A DNA stretch of 64,000 nucleotides from an uncultured Opitutia bacterium (GTDB taxonomy: Bacteria > Verrucomicrobiota > Verrucomicrobiia > Opitutales > UBA953): assembly GCA_945957395.1 (NCBI GenBank), contig CAMFKE010000004.1:272932-336931 (forward strand), written 5' to 3'. A program made the translations under genes and the position numbers. Below the pieces are notes generated by a model that saw nothing but the letters and a program-made list of their open reading frames with translations, ran no database searches and was not told where the DNA came from. Every line of letters starts with the position of its first letter. The first letter of the stretch is position 1. Below are positions 1 to 8,817 of the stretch, piece after piece.

Positions 1-1
1 C

Positions 2-352
2 CGTGCCGATGCGTCGTTCGAGCACGGGCAATTCCAGCAGCGCGGCCTCCTCGGCGGCGGCGCGCATGCGCGGCTCGCCGTCGCGCGCGTGCAGCAGCGT
101 GGCTTTCACCACGCGGGCCACCGGGCCCGGCGCCTGCTCGCAGGCGGTGATGGCTTCGACCAGCCGTCCGTGGCGCAGGTTGTTGCGCACGCCGTCGAGG
201 AATTCGGCGGCGCGGATGCGGCCGCGGTGAAGGAAGAGGGTTCGCTCCACGATGAACACGAGCGCAAGCAGGCTCAGCCCGAGCAGCGGGAAAATCATGG
301 GGCCTCCGTTCGTGAGCACGGAGAATTCGACGGGTTGGGGGGCGGCGCTCAT
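2..352 (-). CDS. MotA/TolQ/ExbB proton channel family protein (3' end outside window)
   Basis: This is the amino-terminal part of an ExbB/TolQ-type inner-membrane proton channel, read from an ATG at 352. After a short polar start, residues about 18-38 form the first membrane segment (PMIFPLLGLSLLALVFIVER), followed by the cytoplasmic helices typical of the family (FLDGVRNNLRHGRLVEAI, ACEQAPGPVARVVKA). In this family the protein works with an ExbD/TolR partner to couple the proton gradient to outer-membrane transport or cell-envelope work. Its start overlaps the stop of the upstream TPR gene by 4 bases (ATGA), so the two are translationally coupled. The conserved second and third membrane segments and any ExbD gene lie off the left edge. 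Confidence 0.85.
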   Translation of the reverse strand, partial: MSAAPQPVEFSVLTNGGPMIFPLLGLSLLALVFIVERTLFLHRGRIRAAEFLDGVRNNLRHGRLVEAITACEQAPGPVARVVKATLLHARDGEPRMRAAAEEAALLELPVLERRIGT

Positions 353-3180
353 GGGGCGGTGTTGGCTTGGGCGGGCTCTGCCGCCCGGCCGGAGAGTTGT
401 TCAAGGCGGCGTCGCGCCAGCGCCTCGCCGGGAAGACGGCGGGTTTCCGACGCGAGGCCCTCGTTGTATTCGAGGAGGCGGTCGAGGGCGGCTCGCGCCT
501 CGGCGAACTGCCCGTCCTGGGCGCGCAGTTCCGCCAGCTTGATCAGCCCGGCGGACACCCAGTGCCTTCCGCTCTCACCCAAGGACTCGGCGTCCTCCGG
601 CGAGGAGAGCAGTTCGTCCAGCGTGGCCCAGAGCGACTTGGCCGCCTCAAGCCGCGCCATGCGCGCTCCGGTCGTCGGGCTGACGGCGCCCTTGGGAGGC
701 GCGAGCGACTCGGCTTCCGCGCGCTTGCAAGCCGCCTCGGCGGCCAGGTCGGCGGGGCGCCCGGGCAGGTTCACGAGCCGGGCGTACTCGGCGGCGGCGA
801 GCACCAGCCGGTCGGCGCGTTTTTCGCCGTCCTTGCCCTGCTTGAGAAGGCAGTCGGCCTTGGCCAGCTCGGCGCGCATGCGGGCCGCGTGGTTGGGTTG
901 GGCGACCACCAGGTCCTCGTAGACCTTCAGGGCCGAATCGAACTCGTTGATGCGCCGCAGAATGTCGCCCTGCATGAGGCGGGCCCGGAAGAACAGCTCA
1001 TGGTTGGGGTGGTCCTTGGTGAGCCTGTCGAGTTTGTCGAAAGCGGCTTTGAGTCGAGTCGGGCCCTGGCGTTCTGCGAGCGCCATCTCTTCGCAAGCGG
1101 CCTCGTAGAGGGCGGCCACCGCGTATTCCGTGAACTTGGCGTCCGGGTTTTCGCGGAAGCGCTCATAGCCTTCGATGAAGGTCGCAAGGGCTTCGGCGTG
1201 CCGGCCTTTCGCCGCCAGGTGTCGGCCTTCCACCAGGTAGGAGGAGGCGGCCGCGGGTTGCCCGGGGTGCTGTTCGCGCAATTCGCGGAAGGCCGTCGCG
1301 GCCTCGGCTCCGGAGCCCAGCAGGGCGCGGGCTCTCAGCAGCGCGGTCTGCGCCAGGATGGCGGGGGCGTTGTCGCGCAATTCGGGGGCGTCGCTCGCCG
1401 TCACCAGTCCGGCGAGCAGACGGGCGCTCGCGGCGGCCTCGGCGCCCTTGCCGGAGGCGAGTTCGCACATGGCTCGAAGCCACAGGAGGCGGGCTCGCAT
1501 GCCCGCGTCGGAGGCGGCGGGTGCTTCCAGCGCCCGCGCCAGCCTGGGCAGCGCCCGAGCGGGGGCGCCGGCGCGTCGAAGCGCGTCGCACACGAGCCAT
1601 TCCGCGCGCAGGATCAGGGGCGCCGCGATGCGCCCTCCGGGCGCGGCGGCCGCATCGAGCACGGAGACAGCCTCCTCGGCGCGCGAGGTCAGGTCGCGGG
1701 CGGTGTCGGCCAGCCTTGCGCGAAGCTCGCCGAGGAGCGCCTCGCCGCGTGCCGTCTCGTCCGTGAGGCCGGCGCGGGCTCGCGCATAGGCCGCCGCGGC
1801 GAGCGCGTGGTCGTTGTTGAGGAAGTAGCAGTCCGCGCAGGCCAGGTTGAGCGTCACGGCCTCGGCGGGCGGGGTGAGCTCGCGAAGTTTTTCCAGCGCG
1901 TCGGCCGCCCTGCGGTAGGCGCGGCTCTGCCAGGCGATGTCGGCGGACAGCGCCAGCGCGTCCTCGCGCAGCGGCGACGACGGGAATTTGTCCAGAAGCT
2001 CGCGAGCGGCCCTGTCGGCCTTTTCGCGGGCCGCTTCGCGCGCCTCGTCGGTGTCGGCCCGGGAGGCGGCGGCCAGCATCACGGCGGCTCGCGTGTAGTG
2101 CGCCAGGTCGGCCACGCGCGAATCGGGGTTCCCGGTGGGCGGCTCGATGAACTCGGTGAGTTTGGCGTAGATGGCGTTGGCGTTCACCACGACCTCACCC
2201 GGCTGCGCGGTGAGGACGGCCTCTCGCAGCGCCGCCAGCGCGGCGCCCTGGATGTCGAAGAATCCTTCCGCGGCGGCCGCGCGAAGGAGCGCCGCGCGGC
2301 CTTCGGGGGAGCGACCCCCGCTGCCCGGCGAGCCGTCTCCCGCCATGAGGCCGCAGAGCAGTTCTCGTTCTGCCACCAGGTCGGCATCGCGCAGGGGGAC
2401 GCGTCGCAGGTGGTTCACGGCGCGGGCCCCTTCGCCGGAGCGATGAAGGGCGAAAGCCTGGGTCTTCGCCAGCTGATAGGTCTGTCGGATGTCGGGCAGG
2501 ATGTCGATGAGCCTGCCGATTTCGTCGAAGGCATCGGTATCTTCCGGGCGGATACGAAGCTGCATGCGCAACTTCAGCAGGGCGACCTGCCCGCGCTCGA
2601 GAGGGTCGCGAGCCTTGGCCGCCGCGTCACGGAAGTGCCTTTCAGCCGCATCGCGCCTGGCTTCCTCGCCTGCCATGAGCCCTTCGAGGACATCGCGCCA
2701 CAGGGTGTCGCCCGGCGTTAGGCGGGCGCCGCGGGAGCCGGCCAGATGCCGGGCGGCGTCGGCGTTGCGGCGGGCGCCATAGGCGGCCAGGCCCAGACGC
2801 AGGCTTTTGTCGGGGGCTTCCCCAGGGATCTCGTTCAGCGCCTTCTCGGCTCCGGCGAAGTCGGCGCGCTGGAGTCGCGCCGAGGCCAGCGCGATGAGTA
2901 CGCGGCGTCGAGCTGCGCCGTCGCCCTCGAGTTTCTTCAAGGCGTCCTCGGCGAGGCTTTCCGCGAGGGAGGGTAGTCCGGCGGCCGTCGAGGATTCGAC
3001 GGCGGAGACAAAGGTGCGGGCCTCGGGGGTTGCTCCCGCCCGGTCCGTAGCCGGCAGGGAGAGCGCCGGGGTTTCGGCCGCTCGCGCCAGGGCGGCGGAG
3101 GCGAGCAGGGAGAGGGCGGCGCGGGCGGAGTTTCCGCGGAGCCGGAGGAGGCGGGCGGTTTTACCGTGAAGCCGTGGCAT
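349..3180 (-). CDS. Large periplasmic tetratricopeptide (TPR) repeat protein
   Basis: A 943-residue alanine- and arginine-rich helical protein. The N-terminus has basic residues and then a hydrophobic stretch ending in ASAALARA, a likely Sec signal peptide cleaved near residue 34. Most of the rest is repeated helix pairs of TPR type, for example around EALATFIEGYERFRENPDAK and FDSALKVYEDLVVAQPNHA near the C-terminus. A TPR protein directly before ExbB is a familiar arrangement in TonB/ExbB-type envelope loci, where the TPR protein is thought to be a periplasmic scaffold. The stop overlaps the ExbB start. The family call is good, but the specific partner is unknown. Long open frames on the opposite strand here are codon-bias shadows. 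Confidence 0.85.
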   Translation of the reverse strand: MPRLHGKTARLLRLRGNSARAALSLLASAALARAAETPALSLPATDRAGATPEARTFVSAVESSTAAGLPSLAESLAEDALKKLEGDGAARRRVLIALASARLQRADFAGAEKALNEIPGEAPDKSLRLGLAAYGARRNADAARHLAGSRGARLTPGDTLWRDVLEGLMAGEEARRDAAERHFRDAAAKARDPLERGQVALLKLRMQLRIRPEDTDAFDEIGRLIDILPDIRQTYQLAKTQAFALHRSGEGARAVNHLRRVPLRDADLVAERELLCGLMAGDGSPGSGGRSPEGRAALLRAAAAEGFFDIQGAALAALREAVLTAQPGEVVVNANAIYAKLTEFIEPPTGNPDSRVADLAHYTRAAVMLAAASRADTDEAREAAREKADRAARELLDKFPSSPLREDALALSADIAWQSRAYRRAADALEKLRELTPPAEAVTLNLACADCYFLNNDHALAAAAYARARAGLTDETARGEALLGELRARLADTARDLTSRAEEAVSVLDAAAAPGGRIAAPLILRAEWLVCDALRRAGAPARALPRLARALEAPAASDAGMRARLLWLRAMCELASGKGAEAAASARLLAGLVTASDAPELRDNAPAILAQTALLRARALLGSGAEAATAFRELREQHPGQPAAASSYLVEGRHLAAKGRHAEALATFIEGYERFRENPDAKFTEYAVAALYEAACEEMALAERQGPTRLKAAFDKLDRLTKDHPNHELFFRARLMQGDILRRINEFDSALKVYEDLVVAQPNHAARMRAELAKADCLLKQGKDGEKRADRLVLAAAEYARLVNLPGRPADLAAEAACKRAEAESLAPPKGAVSPTTGARMARLEAAKSLWATLDELLSSPEDAESLGESGRHWVSAGLIKLAELRAQDGQFAEARAALDRLLEYNEGLASETRRLPGEALARRRLEQLSGRAAEPAQANTAP

Positions 3181-3274
3181 CCGCGCAGAACACAGGGCCC
3201 CGGTTCACTTGGCAAGCGCGCAGGGGGGTGGCTTCCGCTTGCGCCTTGGAAAAAAACGGCCACGGTCGCCGTCC

Positions 3275-4144
3275 ATGCCCCGCCCCCGCCTCCTTGTCCC
3301 CGTTTTTGCAGTCAGCCTGCTGGCGGCCGCGTGCGGGGCTCGCGCGCAGGTGGCACCCCTGAAGGAGTTACCCGGCATGGGCAAGGCCACCAGGGGCGGA
3401 TACACCATCACGGTGGAAGGCGGTGAGGACGGTCCCAAGACGGTTCATTATCCTGCGGGCGCCCGCCGCGAGCCGCGCCCCGCCGCTCCTGCTACGACGC
3501 CGCTTCCGAACGGGGACTCGCGAGGGCGCCCCGGCGCCCCTGCCGCCTTGGAGCAGGGGGCGTATCCGCCCCGGCCGACCCGACAGGGGAGCGTTGAAAA
3601 GCGCATCGACGAGGAGGGCGAGGTGGAGTCTCCGCTCACCCGGGTGACCAAAAAGGAGGAGGAGCAGTCGAGGAAACGCTTCGGCAAGGAGACCTCCGAG
3701 TATTTCGGCAAGGACGAGCGCTACGATCGCCGCGACCCCGTTTCCTACGGCAAGTGGGAGGGCGCCGGAGATTCCTTTGAGAAGAAGCGCTCCGACGGCG
3801 TGGATTTTTCGGACATTTTCGAGAGCGAGCGGGTGGAGAAGAAGCGGGTTTCCTACGACACGCGCGAGCGACAGATATACGCAGGCTCGGGAGAGAAGGC
3901 CGAGGTTGAGGGATGGACCGAGCGTTTCTCTCGCGACAAGAACGACAAGTTTTCGGACTCCGGTCGCTCCTCCGCCTTGCGCGACCGCATGTCCGAGGGC
4001 TTCAAGGCGCTCACCCAGGTCTCCATGCAGGATATCAACCGATACCAGTTCCGCCGCAGCCATTCGACGGAGAAGGGCGAGCTGCCCGTCGGCCGCATCG
4101 GCGCCGACGCGCCGACGCCCATGAAGAAATCCGCCGGCGAGTGA
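3275..4144 (+). CDS. Secreted, highly charged protein of unknown function
   Basis: A 289-residue protein divergent from the TPR gene. The open frame extends upstream to 3209, but the ATG at 3275 puts a clean signal peptide at the start (MPRPRLLVPVFAVSLLAAAC then GARAQ). A Cys at the end of the hydrophobic core could make it a lipoprotein, although AAAC is a weak lipobox, so cleavage after GARA is equally possible. The mature part is rich in Lys, Glu, Arg and Ser and looks largely disordered, with repeated segments such as FGKETSEYFGKDERYDRRD. I do not recognise a domain. Confidence 0.7.
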   Translation: MPRPRLLVPVFAVSLLAAACGARAQVAPLKELPGMGKATRGGYTITVEGGEDGPKTVHYPAGARREPRPAAPATTPLPNGDSRGRPGAPAALEQGAYPPRPTRQGSVEKRIDEEGEVESPLTRVTKKEEEQSRKRFGKETSEYFGKDERYDRRDPVSYGKWEGAGDSFEKKRSDGVDFSDIFESERVEKKRVSYDTRERQIYAGSGEKAEVEGWTERFSRDKNDKFSDSGRSSALRDRMSEGFKALTQVSMQDINRYQFRRSHSTEKGELPVGRIGADAPTPMKKSAGE

Positions 4145-4204
4145 CGCCGCCGCCGGCGGGATGGTGTATCCGCTTTCATATCACAAAATTCTCCGCATCC
4201 CGCC

Positions 4205-4612
4205 ATGTTGTTCGTCCTCCAGCTCGCCTTTGTCGTGGTTCCCTCGGAGGTCGCCCAGCTCGTGCTGGCGGAGCGGCGCATCGGCGTGCGCCAGTTGCGA
4301 GCCGGAGTGGATCCCCGCGAGGCGCCCCCGCCGCCGGCCCGCATCGGCTGGGCCTGGCTCGCTCTGGCGGCGCTGTGTCATCTCTATCCGCTCGTGTTGC
4401 TGACCGAAGGCGAGACGAGGTTCTTCGGCTTGCTCATGCTCCTGCTCGGGGTCGTCGGGTTCGATTTGCGCCGGCGCGGCGGCTTGCGTTGGGCGCTGGT
4501 CGTGCTGACGCTGGAGGGCGCGCTGCGCATCGGCGTCATGATCCAGATGTTCGTGCTGAACGCCTGGTACGGGTCGCCCTATCCTCCGGGGCTGCCGCGT
4601 TTCTGGGGATGA
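4205..4612 (+). CDS. Small integral membrane protein, unknown function
   Basis: A 135-residue protein with about four hydrophobic segments: residues about 1-20, 48-68, 70-86 and 92-115. A short Pro-rich cytoplasmic-type loop (DPREAPPPPARIG) lies between the first and second. It begins 60 bases after the preceding charged secreted protein, on the same strand, and may share its transcript. A hairpin with terminator character follows at 4629-4660. No family is recognised. Confidence 0.65.
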   Translation: MLFVLQLAFVVVPSEVAQLVLAERRIGVRQLRAGVDPREAPPPPARIGWAWLALAALCHLYPLVLLTEGETRFFGLLMLLLGVVGFDLRRRGGLRWALVVLTLEGALRIGVMIQMFVLNAWYGSPYPPGLPRFWG

Positions 4613-4628
4613 TGTCCCGGGGCACGCG

Positions 4629-4660
4629 AAAGCCCCGCGCCTTGTGGGCTGCGGGGCTTG
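4629..4660. terminator. Bidirectional hairpin terminator between convergent genes
   Basis: AAGCCCCGC at 4630-4638 pairs with GCGGGGCTT at 4651-4659 across a 12-base loop. It lies between the membrane protein gene (plus strand, ends 4612) and tatA (minus strand, ends 4677), so it can serve both. Runs of A and T flank the stem only weakly. Confidence 0.6.
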
Positions 4661-4676
4661 CGTGAGAGCCGGCCGG

Positions 4677-5018
4677 TCAAGCCTGCTTGTTCTTTTCGGC
4701 GGCGAGCTTGGCGCGCTCCTCTTCCTCCACGCGGGCGCGGATTTTGGCGCGCTCCTCGTCCTCGACTTTAGCGCGCATTTTTGCACGTTCCTCTTCGTCG
4801 ATTTTGGCGCGGACCTTCTTGCGCTCGTCCTCCTCGATCGCGTTGCGGATTTCGTCATCCACTTCCTCGCTCGCCTTCTTGAACTCGCGACGGGCCTTGC
4901 CCAGTCCGCGGGCCAGCTCGGGCAGCTTGCTGCCGCCGAAGAGGAGAACGACGACAATCAGGACGAGCCACACGAGGGGACCGTCGATGACCGCGAGGGT
5001 TGATGCGAGGGGATTCAT
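4677..5018 (-). CDS. tatA: Sec-independent protein translocase subunit TatA/TatE family
   Basis: A 113-residue TatA-type protein of the twin-arginine translocase, which moves folded proteins across the inner membrane. A single N-terminal membrane helix (residues about 8-27, VIDGPLVWLVLIVVVLLFGG) is followed by the family hinge GGSKLPELARGLGKA and an amphipathic helix. The C-terminal half is an unusually regular charged coiled-coil region built of about 11-residue units (DEEERAKMRAK, EDEERAKIRAR, EEEERAKLAAE). No tatB or tatC lies nearby. Confidence 0.9.
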   Translation of the reverse strand: MNPLASTLAVIDGPLVWLVLIVVVLLFGGSKLPELARGLGKARREFKKASEEVDDEIRNAIEEDERKKVRAKIDEEERAKMRAKVEDEERAKIRARVEEEERAKLAAEKNKQA

Positions 5019-5257
5019 GGTGCAGGTGTTTTTTCCGGAGGGGGCTCAGTGTAAACATTAATCTCGGATGCCGGTTCCGCTCGCACGCGCGGTTTCTGTT
5101 CGTCTGCCATCCGCGATCGGAATCTTCGTGTGCCGGGAATCTCCGAGTCGGCGGTCGTATCGTGTCGTGCGTTGTTCCTCGTCGTTTGGACCCGGGCTGC
5201 GTCTGCCTCCTCCGCACTTTGACGCCAAGACGCGCCGTAAAATTTTCGTTTTGCCCC

Positions 5258-5286
5258 TTGACTTGCGAACGGCGTTTTCTTTTCTG
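5258..5286 (+). promoter_or_regulatory. Possible promoter of tRNA-Ser
   Basis: TTGACT at 5258-5263 is a good -35 box. After a 17-base spacer there is a poor -10 candidate, TTTCTG, at 5281-5286. The tRNA begins 31 bases further on. This placement is the only support. Confidence 0.3.
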
Positions 5287-5316
5287 CGTGGCCTTCCACC
5301 AAGGAAGAGGCCCAAC

Positions 5317-5406
5317 GGAGAGGTGACAGAGTGGCCGATTGTGCAGCATTGGAAATGCTGTGAACTCGCAAGGGTTCCGGAGGTTCGAATCCTCTCCTCT
5401 CCGCCA
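5317..5406 (+). tRNA. tRNA-Ser (anticodon GGA)
   Basis: A class II tRNA. The acceptor arm GGAGAGG (5317-5323) pairs with CCTCTCC (5396-5402), followed by discriminator G and an encoded CCA (5404-5406). The anticodon stem CAGCA/TGCTG flanks the loop TTGGAAA with anticodon GGA. A long variable arm (GAAC...GGTTC type) and a T arm with TTCGAAT are present. The long variable arm and GGA anticodon identify serine (UCC/UCU codons). Confidence 0.97.
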
Positions 5407-5414
5407 GTTTAGTT

Positions 5415-5449
5415 AAGCCCCGCAAGTTCAACGACTTGCGGGGCTTTTT
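5415..5449 (+). terminator. Rho-independent terminator of tRNA-Ser
   Basis: AAGCCCCGCAAGT at 5415-5427 and ACTTGCGGGGCTT form a 13-base-pair perfect stem with a 6-base loop, followed by TTTTG. It sits 9 bases after the encoded CCA of tRNA-Ser. Confidence 0.9.
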
Positions 5450-5885
5450 GTTGTTCCGAAAGTTGTCGGGTAAGACTGAGGGTAAGACTATGTGTGCCGA
5501 TGTTTGCCATCGTCGTTTTTGCGACAGGACTGAGAAGTGTGCTGCATGGATTAAACTTGATGACGAAGGGTGTTGACCGGCGATTGTCGGTGTGCTGGGA
5601 TGTTTGTCGTTGCACCGTCCGAGCCGTTTCCACGGCTTACAAAGCAACTCTTGAAGCTGTTACGCACGTTCTAAGGTAAGCCACGCATCACGCATCTAGC
5701 CCTCGGACACGCCTCGATTTTGGGGCTGTCGGGCGACAAGCGGTTTCGCGATTCACGGGTAAAGGTTGTTTTCGTCATGCGCTCTTTTGGGTGCTCTGGC
5801 ACAGCAGTGCCATGGGCGCGGCGCATGGTTTTTCCGGGTTCCCCGGAGTCACCTTTTTGCGGGCACCTGCCCGCGCAGTCTCGTC
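5450..5885. other. Gene-free stretch downstream of tRNA-Ser
   Basis: No open frame here has protein-like composition. A short direct repeat GGTAAGACT occurs at about 5469 and 5481. The stretch separates the tRNA from an accessory segment, so it is where an integration scar would be expected. I could not find a second copy of the tRNA 3' end to the right. Confidence 0.5.
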
Positions 5886-6359
5886 ATGTCTCTTCTTCAA
5901 GAATTGGGTGTTCAGTCGCCCGATGCGCTGGAGGTTCTTCTTCGCTCCGGCTTCACCCTTCGTTATGATTCCTTTGCGCACCGGCTTTCGTTTGATCCCC
6001 CTCGGGGGGAAGGTGTCGGTTTTGGCGCATGTGCGCCGTCGGCATCGGGTGGTGCGCGGCCTGCGTATGTTCGTCTCCCCAAGTCCGGGGAGCGTTGTCC
6101 TTTGTCGGGGCTTACCCGGTCCATGCTCGATTCCTTGGTTCGCCCCTGCGCGGCCAATGGTCATCGCCCGCCCGTAAGGTCGGTGAAGGTGAAAACCGCC
6201 GGGGCCAATGGGCGAAAGGGCGCTGTGCTTATCGATGTCCAATCATTGATGCGCTACTTGGCATCACAGGGTCGCGCTAGCCAGGGCTGCGATGTTCATG
6301 CTGCCATCGATGCCGACTGTCAGGCGAGGCATGAGCTTGGCCCTCTGTGCGGTGCGTGA
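5886..6359 (+). CDS. Small helix-turn-helix/excisionase-like DNA-binding protein
   Basis: 157 residues from the ATG at 5886; the frame is open further upstream, but that part is not protein-like. Residues about 65-135 carry the recognisable core: a LPKSGERCPLSGLTRSMLDS segment, then KANG-like turn residues PCAANGHRPPVRSVKVK, then GAVLIDVQSLMRYLASQ. That layout (Pro-x-Gly-x-x-Cys-Pro, Gly-Leu-Thr-Arg-Ser, Pro-Pro-Val) is common in small winged-helix or excisionase-like proteins of Verrucomicrobia. It precedes the replication-initiator-like gene and probably belongs to the same accessory element. Confidence 0.6.
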   Translation: MSLLQELGVQSPDALEVLLRSGFTLRYDSFAHRLSFDPPRGEGVGFGACAPSASGGARPAYVRLPKSGERCPLSGLTRSMLDSLVRPCAANGHRPPVRSVKVKTAGANGRKGAVLIDVQSLMRYLASQGRASQGCDVHAAIDADCQARHELGPLCGA

Positions 6360-6501
6360 GGCAAGTGGGGTGCTACGTGCCGGCCGGTTCTCGGGCTACC
6401 GTGTCCAGGCGGTGATCCCGAACTTCCGTCTGTTCAATGAGGTACTCTCCGACCGACCGGTGTTCCACGTCACCCCTTCCGAAAAACTTCAAAGGAACTG
6501 A
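6331..6501 (+). CDS. Possible small protein upstream of the initiator-like gene
   Basis: A 56-residue frame starting at ATG 6331 inside the end of the HTH gene and ending 4 bases before the next ATG. The C-terminal half (GYRVQAVIPNFRLFNEVLSD) looks like a real protein and not a shadow. No clear ribosome site and no family are seen, so it is tentative. Confidence 0.3.
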   Translation: MSLALCAVREASGVLRAGRFSGYRVQAVIPNFRLFNEVLSDRPVFHVTPSEKLQRN

Positions 6502-6504
6502 GCC

Positions 6505-8355
6505 ATGGGCGCGAAAGAAGAACGCGAAATGCGCGAGACGGAGGGGTACGAGCCAAGGCGGATGACCGCCCAGTTCTCGTGGTCGTACATCCCCGGTAAC
6601 AACTCGTGGGGGACCGGCGAGCGCAAGAGCGCCCGCACACGGTCGCTCATCAAGAAGGGCGTCGCCTGCATCAGCAAGGAGCGCCGGGGCGGCAAGGTCT
6701 CGCAGCGCGAGGCCGCCCGGGCCGACTGGGAGGCCAAGCGCCAGACGGTCGTTACCAGCGTCCTGTGGTTGAGGGAGCTCGGTCGCGGCGTGGCGGCGAC
6801 CATCATGAGCGACCTCTGCGACATCTTCGAGAACCGTCGCAACTGCACCCTGAAGGTGAACGGCCACCTGTGGCTCTTCCGCAAGGTGGAGGACTGGATG
6901 GTGCGCGCCGAGTGCTCCGACGCCCAGGCGCGTCGCGCTATCCGGCAGCTGGAGAAGGATGGGTACGTCCACCGCGTCCGCTCCATCGCCTACGGGCAGC
7001 CCAACCGCGTCGGCCTGCGCCCTGACATGGTCAAGGTCATGGCCGCCCAGGCGCGCGCCGACGGCGGTAACGAGGAGGCCTACTACCGCAACTTCGATGT
7101 CCTCGCCGAGGCGATGTCCTTCAACGACATGGAGTCCCTTCAGGAGGAGGCTCAGCACCCGGACAATGCGGCGAAGCTGCCCAAGGGGCGCCGCCACCCG
7201 CTGGACGTCATGTCCTTCCTCCTCCGGGAGCGGAGCATCATCCCGGAGCTCCCGGACTTCCCGCTCAACGAGCGCCCGATCCCCGACGAGATGCTGGCGC
7301 GCGAGGTCACCATCGCCGACCGCCTCAAGCGTGGGGACATCGGCAAGACCCTGCGCGCCGACAAGCGCCGCGACGGGCTGCGCCGGATCGCCGTCATCGA
7401 GGCCAGTGCGATCAAGATGATCTACAGCGACAAGTTCACCAACGAGGAGATGGCCGAACTGGAGACCCTGCACTCCCGGTTCATGAAGGCCACGGACGAG
7501 CGCAAGCCGGCCGTGCGCGCGGAGCTGGCCGAACTGATGGCCTCGGAGGTCGGTCGCGTCAACGCGGCCCGCCGGTGGCGCCTGCGCCGGGAGGCTCTTG
7601 AGGACGCCGGCGAGGAGGTTCCCGAGCCCAAGAAAAGGGCCCGGAAAACCGCCTCCCCCGGGGGTACCGGGGAGCCTGTCGTCACAAAAGTCGGCAACCG
7701 GTCTTACCGGAAAGACCACTTGCGCAAAGTGCTTGATGCCAACGGTTTCGTGGCAACTGGTAATTTTGCATGCAAGGGGAACTTGCGTCCAACCAGTTGC
7801 GAGGGCGAAGAGCCCAGTGTTCATCACGATTGCCGTGTGGTCACTGGTAACTTTTTGACCAGTGCATACAAGGGATGCAAGGGAGCGGTCAAAATGACCG
7901 CACCAAAGGAGGTAGCAAACAGCTCTACTCCTTCTGGAGAAGGAGTGAGCTCGTCCTCCTTCGTATCCACTCAGTCGGACGAGCTCCCTACCTTCTCCCA
8001 TCAGGAGCAGACGATTATAGCGGAGAGCTCGCCGGGGCCGAGCTCTCCGATTTGCTCGTCTAAGCGTTGGGAGTGGCTCATCCCGGAGCTCCTCAAGATC
8101 CTGCGGGAGGTCAGGGCGAAGAACAGGCAGCACGCCAACAGCGCCTACTTCACGCTCCCCGACGACACCCGACCCGGCGAGTGGGTGACGCAGCTCGGCG
8201 GCGGTCACTTCGATCCGTTCAACCGCTACCCCGGCCGCAGGGGGCTCTTCCGCATGTACGTCGACTGCGGCCTGGTGTGGGTCATCCCCCGGGTGAAGCT
8301 CGACCTCCCGGAGGAGACCTCGTTCCAGGCCGCCGAGGCCTACCTGGAGGCGTAA
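6505..8355 (+). CDS. Replication-initiator-like winged-helix protein of an accessory element
   Basis: A 616-residue protein with an AAAGGA ribosome site 8 bases before ATG 6505. Residues about 80-180 look like a winged-helix DNA-binding region: TVVTSVLWLRELGRGVAA, a LKVNGHLWLF strand, and ARRAIRQLEKDGYVHRVRSI, the recognition helix followed by a wing. This is the pattern of plasmid or phage replication initiators and helper HTH proteins. Residues about 400-520 form a Ser/Thr-rich, lower-GC linker, and the last about 95 residues are a compact basic domain (FTLPDDTRPGEWVTQLGGG). Function is inferred from form and context only; no helicase or nuclease motif was found. Confidence 0.5.
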   Translation: MGAKEEREMRETEGYEPRRMTAQFSWSYIPGNNSWGTGERKSARTRSLIKKGVACISKERRGGKVSQREAARADWEAKRQTVVTSVLWLRELGRGVAATIMSDLCDIFENRRNCTLKVNGHLWLFRKVEDWMVRAECSDAQARRAIRQLEKDGYVHRVRSIAYGQPNRVGLRPDMVKVMAAQARADGGNEEAYYRNFDVLAEAMSFNDMESLQEEAQHPDNAAKLPKGRRHPLDVMSFLLRERSIIPELPDFPLNERPIPDEMLAREVTIADRLKRGDIGKTLRADKRRDGLRRIAVIEASAIKMIYSDKFTNEEMAELETLHSRFMKATDERKPAVRAELAELMASEVGRVNAARRWRLRREALEDAGEEVPEPKKRARKTASPGGTGEPVVTKVGNRSYRKDHLRKVLDANGFVATGNFACKGNLRPTSCEGEEPSVHHDCRVVTGNFLTSAYKGCKGAVKMTAPKEVANSSTPSGEGVSSSSFVSTQSDELPTFSHQEQTIIAESSPGPSSPICSSKRWEWLIPELLKILREVRAKNRQHANSAYFTLPDDTRPGEWVTQLGGGHFDPFNRYPGRRGLFRMYVDCGLVWVIPRVKLDLPEETSFQAAEAYLEA

Positions 8356-8453
8356 CGGCTACCACCCGCCCCCCCCCGGGGCCGAAAACGCGCCAGCGCG
8401 AAAGCCAGGCCCCGGGAATCCACGCCCCAGAACCGAACCCAGACCAAAAATCC

Positions 8454-8603
8454 ATGTCAGAAAAACCCAGCAACCTCCCGGACGGTGTTCCGGAAATCAT
8501 GTGGACCATCGTCGAGAAACTGGTCCGCATCCGTAGGGGCGGTAGCGCTTCGACAGGGCTAGAATGGATGGGGCAGTCAGGCGATTCACTGAAATGGTGC
8601 TGA
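8454..8603 (+). CDS. Possible 49-residue protein
   Basis: A short frame beginning MSEKPSNLPDGVPEIMWTIV, plausible as a protein but without a ribosome site or known relatives. It lies in the 462-base gap between the initiator-like gene and gspC. The rest of that gap holds only short imperfect hairpins, for example CCCCAATACCCCGTCTGTTGGGG near 8751. Confidence 0.3.
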   Translation: MSEKPSNLPDGVPEIMWTIVEKLVRIRRGGSASTGLEWMGQSGDSLKWC

Positions 8604-8817
8604 CCGGTACAAGGTCGCCATATGTGCCGATAGTCGACTTAGCCTGATGAATAAAGGGATGCTGGCGTTTTTATGGCTTTTTTTACGCGAGCTATGGCTT
8701 TGCCTAGTGGCGCAGCTAGCTCGCATTAACGAGGTGCGCTACGCCTGCCCCAATACCCCGTCTGTTGGGGGGCATAGTTCAACGAGGCCGCCATACCTGT
8801 GGGAGGACCTGTCTGCG

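Noticed and set aside
367..2721. 784-codon open frame on the plus strand
   Set aside because: It is antisense to the TPR gene and rich in Gly, Arg and Gln, as expected from the GC-rich shadow of an Ala-rich protein. The TPR frame has a signal peptide and repeats.
5382..5406. Attachment-site core of an integrated element at the tRNA 3' end
   Set aside because: I looked for a second copy of the tRNA 3' end up to about 14 kb and found none, and no integrase gene is visible. Only the possibility is kept in the findings.
5015..5647. 210-codon frame across tRNA-Ser
   Set aside because: It is produced by translating the tRNA and its terminator; tRNA genes often give such false frames.
6373..8208. 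611-codon minus-strand frame
   Set aside because: Antisense to the initiator-like gene, Leu/Arg/His-rich and without a domain pattern. The plus-strand gene has a ribosome site and winged-helix motif.
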